Assembly: GCA_016282135.1 (NCBI GenBank)
Contig: JAEEKA010000096.1
Span: 1-49,075 of the forward strand
Source: Oscillospiraceae bacterium
Lineage (GTDB): Bacteria > Bacillota > Clostridia > Oscillospirales > Oscillospiraceae
Reading direction: 5' to 3'
Length of the DNA stretch: 49,075 bases
Positions 24,125-33,179 of the stretch are shown one piece after another. The translations under genes and the position numbers were made by a program. Below the pieces are notes generated by a model. The model was given only the letters and a program-made list of their open reading frames with translations. It had not been told where the DNA came from and ran no database searches. Positions within the stretch are counted from its first letter, which is position 1, and each line of letters opens with the position of its first letter.

Positions 24125-24334
24125 ATTGTGTCCCGTTTTCACCGGGTTTATACATTTACGAAGCGCAGTGTCCGGCATCCACGACAGCCCGAACGTATTG
24201 AAACGGGAGAACCCCGGGGCGTCGGGACGCCGCCCCCTACGGGCGGCGAAACGCGGACGGCAGAGTGCCGTCCCTACGTTTCCAAGGTTTTCAAATGGCA
24301 ATTTGAAAACACCTTAATTCTCAATTCTGAATTC
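24125..24334. repeat. Repeat modules downstream of the telA operon
   Basis: Next to the membrane-protein stop codon lies a CTGAGAA/TTCAGAA/TTGAGAA array (minus strand, 24315-24340), then the 3'-class hairpin GTTTTCAAAT-ggca-ATTTGAAAAC (24287-24310), then a module with core GGACGGCAGAGTGCCGTCC (24254-24272) beside CCTACG, and a CGGGGCGTCGGGACGCCGCC module (24215-24240). Unique sequence continues to the terminator. Confidence 0.7.
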
Positions 24335-25051
24335 TCAGCTCTCCACCGTCTCCGGCTCCGAGGGCTGGGGCGCGAAGGAGGGAAGCTGTTCGGGGAGACG
24401 GAAGCGGCTGTAGGTGACGGTTTTGGTCTTGGGAACCACCAGCACCTGCCACAGGACGCCTCCCTGCTCCAGCTGGTAGCAGAGCACCTCCCGCTCCCGG
24501 GGATCCTGGGGCGGCCGGAAGGCGGAGACGCCCAGGGTCCGCAGTCGGGAGGATTCGCTGATGAAACCCTCCTGGTCGAAGGTACGAGTGACAGTCTCCG
24601 CCAGGACGCTGTCCTTCTCAAACCGGGCATAGTTCGTCAGCTCGCCGCCGGGGTTGATCGGATATAGGAGCTTTCCGTTCACCCGGAAATCCTGGGGATC
24701 GAACTCGTCCCGGCAGGCGGTCAGCGACGCGGTATAGGTACAGGGAATCTCCCCCACCGCCCGGGTCATGGTCAGGCTCGACACAAAAACCAGCAGGGCA
24801 AAGGCAGCCGCGGGAACCAGAAAATGGACGATCCGCTTTTCACAGTTGAGCAGCAGATAGGACGCGCTGATCCAGGCCATTGCCACAGTGAACAACGTCA
24901 GCCCCAGGAAAAAGAGATTTCCCATGTGGATCTGGTCCCGATCCGGATAGAGATGGGGCCAGTCCAGCAGCTGCTTTCCGTGGCGGATCAGCAGCACCGC
25001 GCCGGCAATAATCAGAACCAGGGCCGCCGCCCGTTTGATCCAGAGTTTCAT
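24335..25051 (-). CDS. Membrane protein of unknown function, downstream of telA
   Basis: I do not recognise the family. The 238 residues contain three hydrophobic segments: 7-23 (AAALVLIIAGAVLLI), about 44-66 (NLFFLGLTLFTVAMAWISAS) and about 76-95 (VHFLVPAAAFALLVFVSSLT). A ~140-residue soluble domain follows, probably outside the membrane, with no recognisable catalytic motif. It follows telA by 54 bases on the same strand with GGAGGGAGAAG before its ATG, so co-transcription is likely. The C-terminal ES plus stop overlap a heptamer array. Confidence 0.75.
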   Translation of the reverse strand: MKLWIKRAAALVLIIAGAVLLIRHGKQLLDWPHLYPDRDQIHMGNLFFLGLTLFTVAMAWISASYLLLNCEKRIVHFLVPAAAFALLVFVSSLTMTRAVGEIPCTYTASLTACRDEFDPQDFRVNGKLLYPINPGGELTNYARFEKDSVLAETVTRTFDQEGFISESSRLRTLGVSAFRPPQDPREREVLCYQLEQGGVLWQVLVVPKTKTVTYSRFRLPEQLPSFAPQPSEPETVES

Positions 25052-25105
25052 GAATGCTTCTCCCTCCGGGAATCTGGAATGTTGATTGCTGGGACGGGCA
25101 GGGGC

Positions 25106-26305
25106 TTACTGGCCGATCTTCTTGGTCTCCAGCAGCTTCTGCTTGAGCTGGCCCTCGATCTTGCGGAGCTCGGCCTCGGCGTCGGCCCGCTTCTGGCGGC
25201 CCTCGGTCTGAATCTGCAGGACCTCATCCAGGGTGGAGATCAGCTGCTGGTTGGTGTGCTGGAGGGTCTCGATGTCCACGATGGCCCGCTCGGACTCCTT
25301 GGCCGTCTCGATGGTGGCCATCTTCAGCTTGTCGGCGTTCTTCTTCAGCAGTTCGTTTGTCATATCGGTCACCGCCTTCTGGGCCTCCAGGGCCTGCTGG
25401 CTGTGGGTCATGCCCAGAGCCAGCACCATCTGGCTCTTCCACAGGGGAATGGTGTTCACCAGAGAGGTCTGAATCTTTTCGGACATCAGGGTGTCGTTGT
25501 TCTGGAGCAGACGGATCTGAGGCCCCATCTGGATGGAGATCATCCGGGTCAGCTCCAGGTCGTGGAGCTTCTTCTCAAAGCGCAGGCACATGGCGTCGTA
25601 GTCGTTGGCCTTCTGGGCGTCCTCGGCCAGACCGGTCTGCTCGGCCTTCTTCCGCAGCTCGATCAGGGTGGTGGCCCGCTCCTGGGCCAGCTTCTCCTTA
25701 CCGGCCAGGATGTACATGGTGAGCTGCTTGTAGTAGTCCAGATTCTTCTCGTACATCTGGTCCATGATCACCACGTCCTTCATCAGGGTCCGCTGGTGCT
25801 CCTCCAGCTCGTGGGAGATCTTGTTGACGTTGACCTCAGCCTTGCTGTACTTGGCCTTGAGGGTCTCGATGCCGGTGCCGGCCTTCTTGAACAGGCCCAG
25901 CAGGCCCTTCTTTTCCTCCTCGGCGTTGAAGCCCTTCAGCTCCACCACCAGGGAAGAGATCATGTCGCCCACCTCGCCCAGGTCCTTGGTGCGGACCGCG
26001 GCCAGAGCGGAGTCGGAGAAATCGGCCACGTTCTTCTGGGCCCCGGCGCCGTATTCCAGGGAGAGGTTGGGGTTGGTAATGTCGATCTTCTGAGCAAAGT
26101 CGTGGACAATCTTCTGCTCGGCCTCGGTGAGCATGGAATAGTCGGGACCGGCCTCGGGAATGGGGGGTTCGGGCTCCTTGGGGGTCAGCTCCAGGGTGGG
26201 CACGGGCTCAAAGGACGGAATTTCCGTCGTCTTTTCGGCCTCCATCACAGGGGCCGCGGTCTTTGCCTCTTCGGGCTCCAGCTTCAGTTCGGGAATGGGA
26301 TCCAT
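25106..26305 (-). CDS. telA: TelA-family toxic anion resistance protein
   Basis: This is a 399-residue member of the TelA/KlaA family (PF05816 type), named for tellurite resistance and common in Firmicutes next to membrane-stress genes. After an acidic, Pro-rich N-terminus (1-~60) the protein is almost entirely helical: LGLFKKAGTGIETLKAKYSK, YEKNLDYYKQLTMYILAGKE, RMISIQMGPQIRLLQNNDTL and LVNTIPLWKSQMVLALG are family hallmarks. It is cytoplasmic with no signal peptide. ATG at 26303-26305 has AAGGAGG upstream; the ORF extends 23 codons further without support. Promoter at 26353-26381. Confidence 0.93.
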   Translation of the reverse strand: MDPIPELKLEPEEAKTAAPVMEAEKTTEIPSFEPVPTLELTPKEPEPPIPEAGPDYSMLTEAEQKIVHDFAQKIDITNPNLSLEYGAGAQKNVADFSDSALAAVRTKDLGEVGDMISSLVVELKGFNAEEEKKGLLGLFKKAGTGIETLKAKYSKAEVNVNKISHELEEHQRTLMKDVVIMDQMYEKNLDYYKQLTMYILAGKEKLAQERATTLIELRKKAEQTGLAEDAQKANDYDAMCLRFEKKLHDLELTRMISIQMGPQIRLLQNNDTLMSEKIQTSLVNTIPLWKSQMVLALGMTHSQQALEAQKAVTDMTNELLKKNADKLKMATIETAKESERAIVDIETLQHTNQQLISTLDEVLQIQTEGRQKRADAEAELRKIEGQLKQKLLETKKIGQ

Positions 26306-26352
26306 ATTTGTTGCCTCCTTATAATGGTAAATGTGTACAATCCAACTATTGT

Positions 26353-26381
26353 ATTGTATCGCAAAAGCCGTCATAAGTCAA
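26353..26381 (-). promoter_or_regulatory. Sigma-A promoter of telA
   Basis: Minus strand TTGACT (26376-26381), 17-base spacer, TACAAT (26353-26358). It is back to back with the rpe promoter, and the two -35 boxes are only 11 bases apart. Confidence 0.75.
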
Positions 26382-26392
26382 GAATTGCGGCG

Positions 26393-26421
26393 TTGACTTC
26401 ATGAGAAAAATTGGATATAAT
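26393..26421 (+). promoter_or_regulatory. Sigma-A promoter of rpe
   Basis: TTGACT (26393-26398), 17-base spacer, TATAAT (26416-26421). The ~170-base leader to rpe holds a TTGCGAATTGCGCGCTGAGA run, a GACGGGAAACCCGTC hairpin module and CTGAACC heptamers. Confidence 0.8.
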
Positions 26422-26590
26422 ATTTTGAAAGAATTGCGAATTGCGCGCTGAGAATTGAGAATTGTCAATCCAAGCGGGACGGGAAACCCGTCCCCTACGG
26501 ACTCCGAACCCTGAACCACGGCGGCCAGGGGTCTGGCCGCCCTACGGACTCTGAACCCTGAAATTCATTCTCTCCGGAGGTACAAATCCC

Positions 26591-27256
26591 ATGACTCATC
26601 CCATCCGAACCTCTCCTTCCATCCTCTCCGCAGACTACGTGAACCTGGAGCGGGACATCCGCGCCCTGAGCCCCGCGGGGGCCGACTACGTCCATGTAGA
26701 CGTGATGGACGGGCATTTTGTTCCCAACATCACCATCGGCATTCCGGTGACCGCCGCCATCAAGAAGGTCTCTCCCCTGCCCCTGGACGTGCATCTGATG
26801 ATCTCCCGGCCCATTCGCTACGTGGAGGACTTCTGCAAGGCCGGGGCCGATATTCTGACCGTCCACGTGGAAGCGGACATTCCCGTCAACATCCGGGCCG
26901 CCTTGGAGAAGATTCGGGCCCTGGGCGTGAAGGCGGGCCTGTCCCTGAAGCCCGACACCCGGGCCGAGGCGCTGCTGCCCTATCTGGAGCTCTGCGACCT
27001 GATTCTGGTGATGACCGTGGAGCCCGGCTTCGGGGGCCAGAGCTTTATGACGGATATGATGCCCAAGCTCCGAACCATCCGGGGCTGGCTGGATGAAAAG
27101 AACCCCGGCTGCGAGATCGAGGTGGACGGGGGCGTCAACGAGACCACCGCCGTACTCTGCAAGGAGAACGGCGCAAACGTGTTGGTGGCGGGCAGCGCCT
27201 GGTTCAAGAGCAAGGACCCGGCGGCCTTCAACCGGGCGCTGAAGCGCTGCGATTGA
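26591..27256 (+). CDS. rpe: Ribulose-phosphate 3-epimerase
   Basis: Rpe interconverts ribulose-5-phosphate and xylulose-5-phosphate in the pentose phosphate pathway. The 221-residue TIM barrel has SPSILSADY, the metal/catalytic HVDVMDGHFVPNITIG (His, Asp), DVHLMI, MTVEPGFGGQSF and VDGGVN. All catalytic residues are present. The ATG is preceded by CCGGAGG. The second RluA-type synthase gene begins 7 bases after its stop and is probably co-transcribed. Confidence 0.97.
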   Translation: MTHPIRTSPSILSADYVNLERDIRALSPAGADYVHVDVMDGHFVPNITIGIPVTAAIKKVSPLPLDVHLMISRPIRYVEDFCKAGADILTVHVEADIPVNIRAALEKIRALGVKAGLSLKPDTRAEALLPYLELCDLILVMTVEPGFGGQSFMTDMMPKLRTIRGWLDEKNPGCEIEVDGGVNETTAVLCKENGANVLVAGSAWFKSKDPAAFNRALKRCD

Positions 27257-27263
27257 AGGAAAA

Positions 27264-28205
27264 ATGCAGAACGCAGAACGAAAAATGAGAAATACATCCG
27301 CACCCGCCCCTCATTCCGAGGGCGCGGCGGGCGGGTCCCCCGTCCCGGAATCCGCGTTCCCTTCCCGTCATTCTGAGCGCAGCGAAGAATCCGTACTCCC
27401 CCGTTGCAGCGGAAAAAAAGAGAACGGGTCCTTCGACTCCGCTGCGACGCAAAGCAAGTCCTTTAGGGCGCTCCGCGCAGGACGACAGTTGGGGGAGTCT
27501 GAACCCGTCGCCGCATCCCCCGTCTCCGATTGCCGGTTGCCCGGCGCCGATTGCCTGAACGTGCTCTACTGTGACCGGGATATTCTGGTCTGCGAAAAGC
27601 CGGTAAACTGCCTTTCGGAGCCCGGCCCGGGGGCCAATCTTCCCAACCTGGCGACCCAATGGCTGGCCGCCCGGGGCGAAGCGGGGACAGTCCGCACCGT
27701 TCACCGGCTGGACAAGGCCGTGGGCGGGCTCATGGTCCTGGCCCGGACCCAAAGGGCCGCTGCTTCCCTGATTGAACAAATCGCCGCCCGCACGGCGGAG
27801 AAGGAATACCTGGCGATTCTGCGGGGCGTGCCCGCCGAGGACGAGGCAACCTTGGAGGACCTGCTCTTCCACGACAGCCGAAGCAACAAGACCTTCGTGG
27901 TGAACCGGCCCCGGAAGGGGGTCCGGGACGCGAAGTTGTCCTACCGGGTCATCGGCAGAGCCGGAGACGATGCCCAGCCCCTGACGCTGGTGCGGGTAAA
28001 GCTCCACACCGGCCGTACCCACCAGATCCGTGCCCAGTTTTCCCACCGGGGTCTGCCCCTGCTGGGAGATATCCGCTACGGCAGCAAGGCCGCCCACGGC
28101 CCGGCCCTGTTTTCCTGTTTCCTGGCCTTTACGCACCCGACCACGGGCAAGCGTATGGAATTTGAATGGAAGCCCCAGGGAGAACCGTGGAACCGGTTCA
28201 TTTGA
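27264..28205 (+). CDS. RluA-family pseudouridine synthase with repeat-encoded N-terminal extension
   Basis: From about residue 98 this is a normal RluA-type catalytic domain: LNVLYCDRDILVCEKPVNCL, HRLDKAVGGLMVLAR with the catalytic aspartate, EKEYLAIL, GRTHQIRAQFSHRGLPLLGD. It has no S4 domain. The first ~97 residues are encoded by repeat DNA: MQNAERKMRN is a heptamer array, HSERSEES is the widely seen CATTCTGAGCGCAGCGAAGA repeat, and the rest matches intergenic modules. The frame is open all the way from the ATG at 27264, which lies 7 bases after rpe and has GAAGGAAAA before it, so a fused protein is plausible. The alternative is initiation at the GTG at 27561, which has no clear ribosome binding site. 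I am sure of the domain, unsure of the start. Confidence 0.85.
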   Translation: MQNAERKMRNTSAPAPHSEGAAGGSPVPESAFPSRHSERSEESVLPRCSGKKENGSFDSAATQSKSFRALRAGRQLGESEPVAASPVSDCRLPGADCLNVLYCDRDILVCEKPVNCLSEPGPGANLPNLATQWLAARGEAGTVRTVHRLDKAVGGLMVLARTQRAAASLIEQIAARTAEKEYLAILRGVPAEDEATLEDLLFHDSRSNKTFVVNRPRKGVRDAKLSYRVIGRAGDDAQPLTLVRVKLHTGRTHQIRAQFSHRGLPLLGDIRYGSKAAHGPALFSCFLAFTHPTTGKRMEFEWKPQGEPWNRFI

Positions 28206-28703
28206 GAATTGAGAGTTGAGAATTGACAATTTGTGGTGTTTTCAAATTACGATTTGAAAACATTGGAAAGCCGTTCGCCTGCGCCCGTAGGGACAAGCAC
28301 TGCTTGTCCGCTTGCTCCCCGCCCGTAGCGGGCGGAGCCTATGACGCCCGTAGGGGACGCTCTTCCCCCGCAGGGGGGAGCGTCCCGGCCTTCGGCACGA
28401 AGGCGATTTGCCGTCAGGCAAATCAAAGCCTTCCCCTTGAGGGGAAGGTGGCAGCGCGCAGCGCTGACGGATGAGGTGGTGCTCCGATTATCACAACCGG
28501 CCTTGAACGATGCACCAAGTTATATCCCGGCACTTCGCCGAATCGCCCTGCCGGACGATTGTTCCCTGCGGGGTCCGGCAGCACCCCTCCACCGGCTTCG
28601 CCGGTCCCCCTCCCCTGCAAGCAGGGGAGGTTTGGCAGCCCCTACGGGCTCTGAGCGCCGAACCCTGAACCTATCGTTTCTCATCTTCACAGGAGGTTCC
28701 CAC
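28206..28703 (+). repeat. 498-base repeat mosaic upstream of galT
   Basis: A TTGAGAA/TTGACAA array starts at the previous stop codon; then the 3'-class hairpin GTTTTCAAAT-tacg-ATTTGAAAAC (28238-28261), the module GTAGGGACAAGCACTGCTTG (28287 on), and a GTAGGGGACGCTCTTCCCCC segment. A GATTTGCCGTCAGGCAAATC palindrome leads into GCCTTCCCC-ttga-GGGGAAGGT (28428-28450), followed by the GGATGAGGTGGT motif. Finally come a GCCGGACGATTGTTCCCTGC segment and the CACCCCTCCACCGGCTTCGC plus CCCCTGCAAGCAGGGG module. No gene; the unique galT ribosome binding site follows. Confidence 0.8.
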
Positions 28704-30203
28704 ATGATTGACAACACCATCGCCGCGCTGGTGGAATACGCCCAGCAAAACGGACTGATCACCGAAGACGACCGGGTCTGGGCCGTCAACGCCCTGCTGG
28801 AACGGCTGAGGCTGGACAGCTTTGCGGCTCCCGAGGCCGCAGAAGTCCGGCCCGTCCACGAACTGCTGGACGAACTGACCGATTATGCCGTGTCCCGGGG
28901 ACTCTGCGCGGACGACCCCACTGCCCGGGACCTCTATGACACCGGCCTTATGGGCTGCCTGACCCCCAGGCCCTCCCAGGTTCGGCCCCAATTCCGGGCC
29001 CTGCTGGCCGAAGACCCGAAAAAGGCCACCGATTGGTACTACGCCTTCAGCGGAGCCACCAACTACATTCGCTGGGACCGAATCCGCCGGAATATCGTCT
29101 GGAAATCTCCCACGGAATACGGGGAGCTGGACATCACCATCAACCTGAGCAAGCCGGAGAAGGCCACCACCACCGGCGCCGCCTTCCGGGCCGCCAGTCA
29201 GGCCGCCGCCTCCTACCCCAAGTGCATGCTCTGCGCGGAGAACGAGGGCTACGCCGGCCGGTACAACCACCCGGCCCGGCAGAACCACCGCCCCGTGCCC
29301 TTTGTGCTGGACGGGGAGGACTGGTTCCTCCAATACTCCCCCTACGTCTACTACAACGAACACTGCATCGCCTTTTCCGCCAGACACTACCCCATGGTGG
29401 TGGACGGTCACTCTCTCCGGCAGCTTTTGGACTTTGTGACGGTCTTCCCCCACTACTTCATGGGCTCCAACGCGGACCTGCCCATTGTGGGCGGCTCCAT
29501 CTTCACCCACGCCCATTTCCAGGGGGGACGCTACGACTTCGCCATGGCGAAAGCCCCCATCGAAACGCCCCTCAGCTTCCGGGGCTTTGAGGAGCTGGAG
29601 ACGGGCATCGTCAAATGGCCCATGAGCGTCATCCGCCTGCGGGGGGCCGACCGGAGCAGGCTCGCCGCTCTGGGGGAGAAGATTCTGGCCCTCTGGCGGG
29701 GCTACAGCGACGAATCTGCGTACATCTTTGCTGAAACCGAAGGCGTCCCCCACAACACCATCACCCCCATCGCCCGCCGCCGAGGCAGGGACTATGAGCT
29801 GGATCTGGTGCTGCGGAACAACCTCACCACCGAGGAGCTGCCCCTGGGGGTCTACCATCCCCACCCGGAGCTCCACCACATCAAGAAGGAGAACATCGGC
29901 CTGATTGAGGTCATGGGCCTGGCGGTCCTGCCCCCCCGACTGAAACGGGAGCTGGCCAGGGTGGCGGAGCTGCTGGTGTCCGGCGGCGACCTGCGCTCAG
30001 ACGAACTCACTGAAAAGCACGCCGACTGGGCGGAGGAACTGAAAACCCGCCACAGCTTCACGGCGGAGAACGTGGAGCAAATTCTCCGGGACGAGGTGGG
30101 CGCGGTCTTCTCCCGGGTTCTGGAGCACGCCGGGGTCTATAAACGCGGCCCGGAAGGCACGGCGGCTTTCCTGCGCTTCGTGGAAGCGGTGAACAGGGCG
30201 TAA
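28704..30203 (+). CDS. galT: Galactose-1-phosphate uridylyltransferase, class II
   Basis: GalT exchanges UMP between UDP-glucose and galactose-1-phosphate in the Leloir pathway. The 499-residue protein is the Firmicutes class II type: AENEGYAGRYNHPARQNHRP, NEHCIAFSARHYPM, FPHYFMGSNADLPIVGGSIF, and the catalytic HAHFQGG at about residue 269-275, where the second histidine forms the uridylylated intermediate. The usual galK and galE neighbours are absent here. ATG at 28704 follows CACAGGAGG; an upstream in-frame start would translate repeats. The stop codon opens a GTAAGAA heptamer array. Confidence 0.95.
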   Translation: MIDNTIAALVEYAQQNGLITEDDRVWAVNALLERLRLDSFAAPEAAEVRPVHELLDELTDYAVSRGLCADDPTARDLYDTGLMGCLTPRPSQVRPQFRALLAEDPKKATDWYYAFSGATNYIRWDRIRRNIVWKSPTEYGELDITINLSKPEKATTTGAAFRAASQAAASYPKCMLCAENEGYAGRYNHPARQNHRPVPFVLDGEDWFLQYSPYVYYNEHCIAFSARHYPMVVDGHSLRQLLDFVTVFPHYFMGSNADLPIVGGSIFTHAHFQGGRYDFAMAKAPIETPLSFRGFEELETGIVKWPMSVIRLRGADRSRLAALGEKILALWRGYSDESAYIFAETEGVPHNTITPIARRRGRDYELDLVLRNNLTTEELPLGVYHPHPELHHIKKENIGLIEVMGLAVLPPRLKRELARVAELLVSGGDLRSDELTEKHADWAEELKTRHSFTAENVEQILRDEVGAVFSRVLEHAGVYKRGPEGTAAFLRFVEAVNRA

Positions 30204-30856
30204 GACAGGTAAGAGGTAAGAAGTAAAGGGTGACTATGACACGCCCTTCTGTAGCGCCGGCAATCTGCCGGCCCGCACCGACTGAGAATTGACAATTGAG
30301 AATGAGAGTTGAGAATTGAGAATTTGGGGTGTTTTCAAATTGCCATTTGAAAACATCGGAAAAGCGGCCTCTCCCACGCCTGCGCCTGCCTGTAGGGGGC
30401 GGCGCCCACGACGCCCCGCCGGTTCCGGCCTCTGTAGTGGCTCACCGGTGTGCGCCGCTACCGAAACATGAACCTGTTATCGGTTTTGCAGACGGCAAAT
30501 CCATTCCCGTTTTGCAGATGGCCATCTGCAAAACACCGACAATTCTCAATTCTCAACTCTCAATTCTCAATTCAAATCCCCCGTCCCCGATTGCCTATTG
30601 CCTGGTGCCGCTCTGAACTCTGAACCACGGCGGCCAGAGGTCTACCCATGAAGGGCACAGGTGGCCGCCCTACGGGCTCTGAACCCTGAATCTGCTATCG
30701 ATCATGCAAACGCCAAATTCATTCCCATTTTGCAGATGGCAATCTGCAAAACACCGACAATTCTCAATTCTCAACTCTCAATTCTCAATTCCAACGGGAC
30801 GGGCGACCCGTCCCCTACGGATTCTGAACTGCGCGCCATGCGCTCTATAAAACACT
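30204..30856 (+). repeat. 653-base repeat mosaic upstream of the LCP gene
   Basis: The mosaic contains GTAAGACAGGTAAGAGGTAA heptamers from the stop codon, a GCCGGCAATCTGCCGGC palindrome (30255), a TTGAGAA array, and the 3'-class hairpin GTTTTCAAAT-tgcc-ATTTGAAAAC (30331-30354). Next is CCTGTAGGGGGCGGCGCCCA and a GGTGTGCGCC module. The composite ending in a 5'-class hairpin and inverted TTCTCAA array then appears twice: hairpins at 30509-30534 and 30728-30751. A TGGCCGCCCTACGG segment (30662) separates the two. No gene; no convincing promoter. Confidence 0.8.
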
Positions 30857-32194
30857 ATGGGTAAATTTGAAAAGAAACGCACTGAAAAACTGAATAAGGC
30901 CGAGTCCAGGCCGGTATGGGAAGAGGACGGCTACAGCCTGGACGGCATGCGCCAGGTCCACGAGGGCCGGGCGGTCTATGCGGAAAACCCCGGCCCCGTC
31001 TATGAGAGCAGCTCCGTCCGGGACGGCCGGGCAGATGCCTGGCAGCAAGACCCCTACGCGCAGCAGGCCGATTCCTGGCAGCAGGATCCCTACGGTCAGC
31101 AGACTGACCCATGGCAGCAGGGCGGCTATTCCGAACCGGCTCCTCGATCCAGGCACGGGGACAGGCGCCGCTCCTCCGGGGATGAACAATGGTATTCCCC
31201 TCAGCAGCCCGCCTACGCCCAGCCGCCGGTGGAGGAAAAGCCTCCCCGGAAACGCAGGAAGAAGAAGCACCGCATTCTCCGGCTGATTCTCCACATTCCC
31301 ATCACCCTCTTCGGCCTGGTGATCCTGGCAATTCTCCTGTCCATCCTCCTGGCGAAGATGCCCCAGACCGATCAGCCCATCGGCCCCCGGAAGGAGGGCT
31401 GCTGTACGATTCTCCTCTGCGGCACCGACCTGGACGGCCAGCGCACCGACACCATGGTCCTGCTCTACATGGACCGGGCCAACAAGACCACCCGACTGCT
31501 GAGCCTGCCCCGGGACACCATGGTGAACCGGGACAATCCTGTCCCCAAGCTCAACGGGGCCTACTGGGCCAACGGCGGCGACCGGGGCGACACGGAAAAG
31601 GGCATGGACGAGCTGCTGAACTACGTGAAGGACCTGGTGGGTTTCCGGCCGGACGGCTACGTGCTTCTGGATCTGAAATGCTTCTCGGATTTGGTGGACG
31701 CCATGGGCGGCGTCACCTTCGACGTACCTGTTGATATGTATTACAACGACCCCAGCCAGGGCCTGAAGATCGACCTGAAGGCGGGCCTGCAAAAGCTCAC
31801 CGGTCCGGAGGCCATGGAGCTGGTCCGCTTCCGCAGCGGCTACGCCATGGCAGACCTGGATCGGATCAAGGTCCAGCGGGACTTCCTGAAATCCGCCATC
31901 AGCCAGTGGAAATCCGTTCTGCGGCTGCCCCGGGCCTCTTACGCAGTGATACTGCTGCTGAAAAACGCCGAAACAGACCTGAACTACCGGAACTTCTGCT
32001 GGGTGGCCATGACCCTGATCAAGGGCGGCGCTTCCAACTTTGACAGCGACACCCTGCCCGGCGAGGGCAAATGGGTAAACGGCGGGTCCTACTACGTGGA
32101 GGACCGACAAAAGGCCGCCAAGCTCATCAATGAGAAATACAACCCCTACGAGACGGTAATCAAGGCCGAAGACCTGCACCCCTACGGGAAGTAA
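30857..32194 (+). CDS. LytR-CpsA-Psr (LCP) family cell-wall ligase
   Basis: LCP proteins transfer undecaprenyl-linked anionic glycopolymers such as wall teichoic acid onto peptidoglycan. The 445 residues comprise a long polar cytoplasmic region (1-135) with three copies of a WQQDPY-QQ-D repeat at about 62-90, a basic KPPRKRRKKKHR stretch, one membrane helix (about 140-165), and the extracellular LCP domain with CGTDLDGQRTDTM (188-200), the lipid-phosphate-binding SLPRDTMV (216-223), KLNGAYW and VRFRSGYAMADLDRIKVQR. The conserved Asp and Arg residues are present. No Shine-Dalgarno sequence stands out before the ATG, and the leader is repeat DNA. With the LTA-synthase-like protein this points to anionic cell-wall polymers. 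Confidence 0.93.
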   Translation: MGKFEKKRTEKLNKAESRPVWEEDGYSLDGMRQVHEGRAVYAENPGPVYESSSVRDGRADAWQQDPYAQQADSWQQDPYGQQTDPWQQGGYSEPAPRSRHGDRRRSSGDEQWYSPQQPAYAQPPVEEKPPRKRRKKKHRILRLILHIPITLFGLVILAILLSILLAKMPQTDQPIGPRKEGCCTILLCGTDLDGQRTDTMVLLYMDRANKTTRLLSLPRDTMVNRDNPVPKLNGAYWANGGDRGDTEKGMDELLNYVKDLVGFRPDGYVLLDLKCFSDLVDAMGGVTFDVPVDMYYNDPSQGLKIDLKAGLQKLTGPEAMELVRFRSGYAMADLDRIKVQRDFLKSAISQWKSVLRLPRASYAVILLLKNAETDLNYRNFCWVAMTLIKGGASNFDSDTLPGEGKWVNGGSYYVEDRQKAAKLINEKYNPYETVIKAEDLHPYGK

Positions 32195-32612
32195 GAAGGA
32201 AGAAGTAAAAATTTTGAATTGACAGTTGACAATTTCCAATGTTTCAAATTACCATTTGAAAACATTGGAAAAGCGGCCTCTCCCACGCCTGCGCTTGCCT
32301 GTAGGGGGCGGCGCCCACGACGCCCCGCCGGTTCCGGTCTCTGTAGTGGCGCACCGGTGTGCGCCGCTACAGAAACATGAACCTGTTATCGGTTTTGCAG
32401 ACGGCAAATATTCTCCCGTTTTGCAGATGGAAATCTGCAAAACACCGATAATTCTCAATTCTCAACTCTCAATTCTCAATTCCGAAGGGCCCGTCCCCTA
32501 CGGACTCTGAACCATCCCCTTCCCCCGTTCTTATTTCAAATCCATTCTCAAATGACTATTTGAGAATCCCACAATTTTTCATTCTTCATTTTTTGCAAAC
32601 AGGAGACTCGCC
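32195..32612 (+). repeat. Repeat mosaic upstream of ybaK
   Basis: The mosaic closely resembles that at 30204-30856, including CCTCTCCCACGCCTGCGC and CCTGTAGGGGGCGGCGCCCA. From left: AAGTAAGAAGGAAG and TTGACAG arrays at the stop codon, 3'-class hairpin GTTTCAAAT-tacc-ATTTGAAAAC (32241-32263), a GGTGTGCGCCGCTAC module, 5'-class hairpin (32418-32443), and an inverted TTCTCAATTCTCAACTCTCA array. A second CAAAT-class hairpin ATTCTCAAAT-gact-ATTTGAGAAT (32544-32567) and a TTCATTCTTCATTTT array directly precede the ribosome binding site. Confidence 0.8.
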
Positions 32613-33179
32613 ATGTCCATTACAGTCAGTCTTTCCGCCGGCGCGCCTGCCGACGCCGCCGCCCGGCAGCCTCGGGAACGCCGCTGCTATGAATTTTTGG
32701 ACCGGCTGGGCATACCCTACCGCCGGGCCGACCACGAAACCGCCGCCACCATGGAGCTGTGCCGGGAGATCGAAAAGACCCTGGGCTGCCCCATCTGCAA
32801 GAACCTGCTGCTGACCAACCGCCAGCAGACGGACTTCTATCTGCTGCTGATGGAGGGCGACAAGGTCTTCAAGACCAAGTTCCTCTCCAGGGCCCTGGGC
32901 TGCGCCCGGCTGAGCTTCGCCACCGACGAGCAGATGTTGGAACTGGTTGACATAACCCCAGGTTCCCTGTCGGTGCTGGGCCTGATGAACGACCCGGAAA
33001 AGCGGGTCCGTCTGGTGATCGACAAGCCGGTCCTGGAACAGCCGGAGATCGGCTTCCACCCCTGCCTGAATACGTCAACGCTGGCCGTCAGCATGGCCGA
33101 CTTCCGGGAGAAGCTTCTCCCCGCCCTGGGACACGAGGCTACGGTGGTGGAGCTGCCGGAAGAGGAAATTGAGAATTGA
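32613..33179 (+). CDS. YbaK/ProX-type aminoacyl-tRNA deacylase
   Basis: This family hydrolyses mischarged tRNA, typically Ala-tRNA(Pro) (ProX) or Cys-tRNA(Pro) (YbaK). The 188 residues include DHETAATMELCREIEKTLGC, KNLLLTNRQQTDFYLLLMEGD with the conserved lysine, and the GFHPCLNTSTLAVSM loop, which fits the ProX branch. It stands next to gluQ and gltX, a small group of aminoacyl-tRNA genes, though long repeats separate them. ATG has CAGGAGA upstream. The last residues EIEN and the stop are supplied by the TTGAGAA array. Confidence 0.88.
   Translation: MSITVSLSAGAPADAAARQPRERRCYEFLDRLGIPYRRADHETAATMELCREIEKTLGCPICKNLLLTNRQQTDFYLLLMEGDKVFKTKFLSRALGCARLSFATDEQMLELVDITPGSLSVLGLMNDPEKRVRLVIDKPVLEQPEIGFHPCLNTSTLAVSMADFREKLLPALGHEATVVELPEEEIEN

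Noticed and set aside
24054-24317. Plus-strand 87-codon frame beginning at the DUF1540 leader
   Set aside because: It crosses the minus-strand terminator and translates repeat modules.
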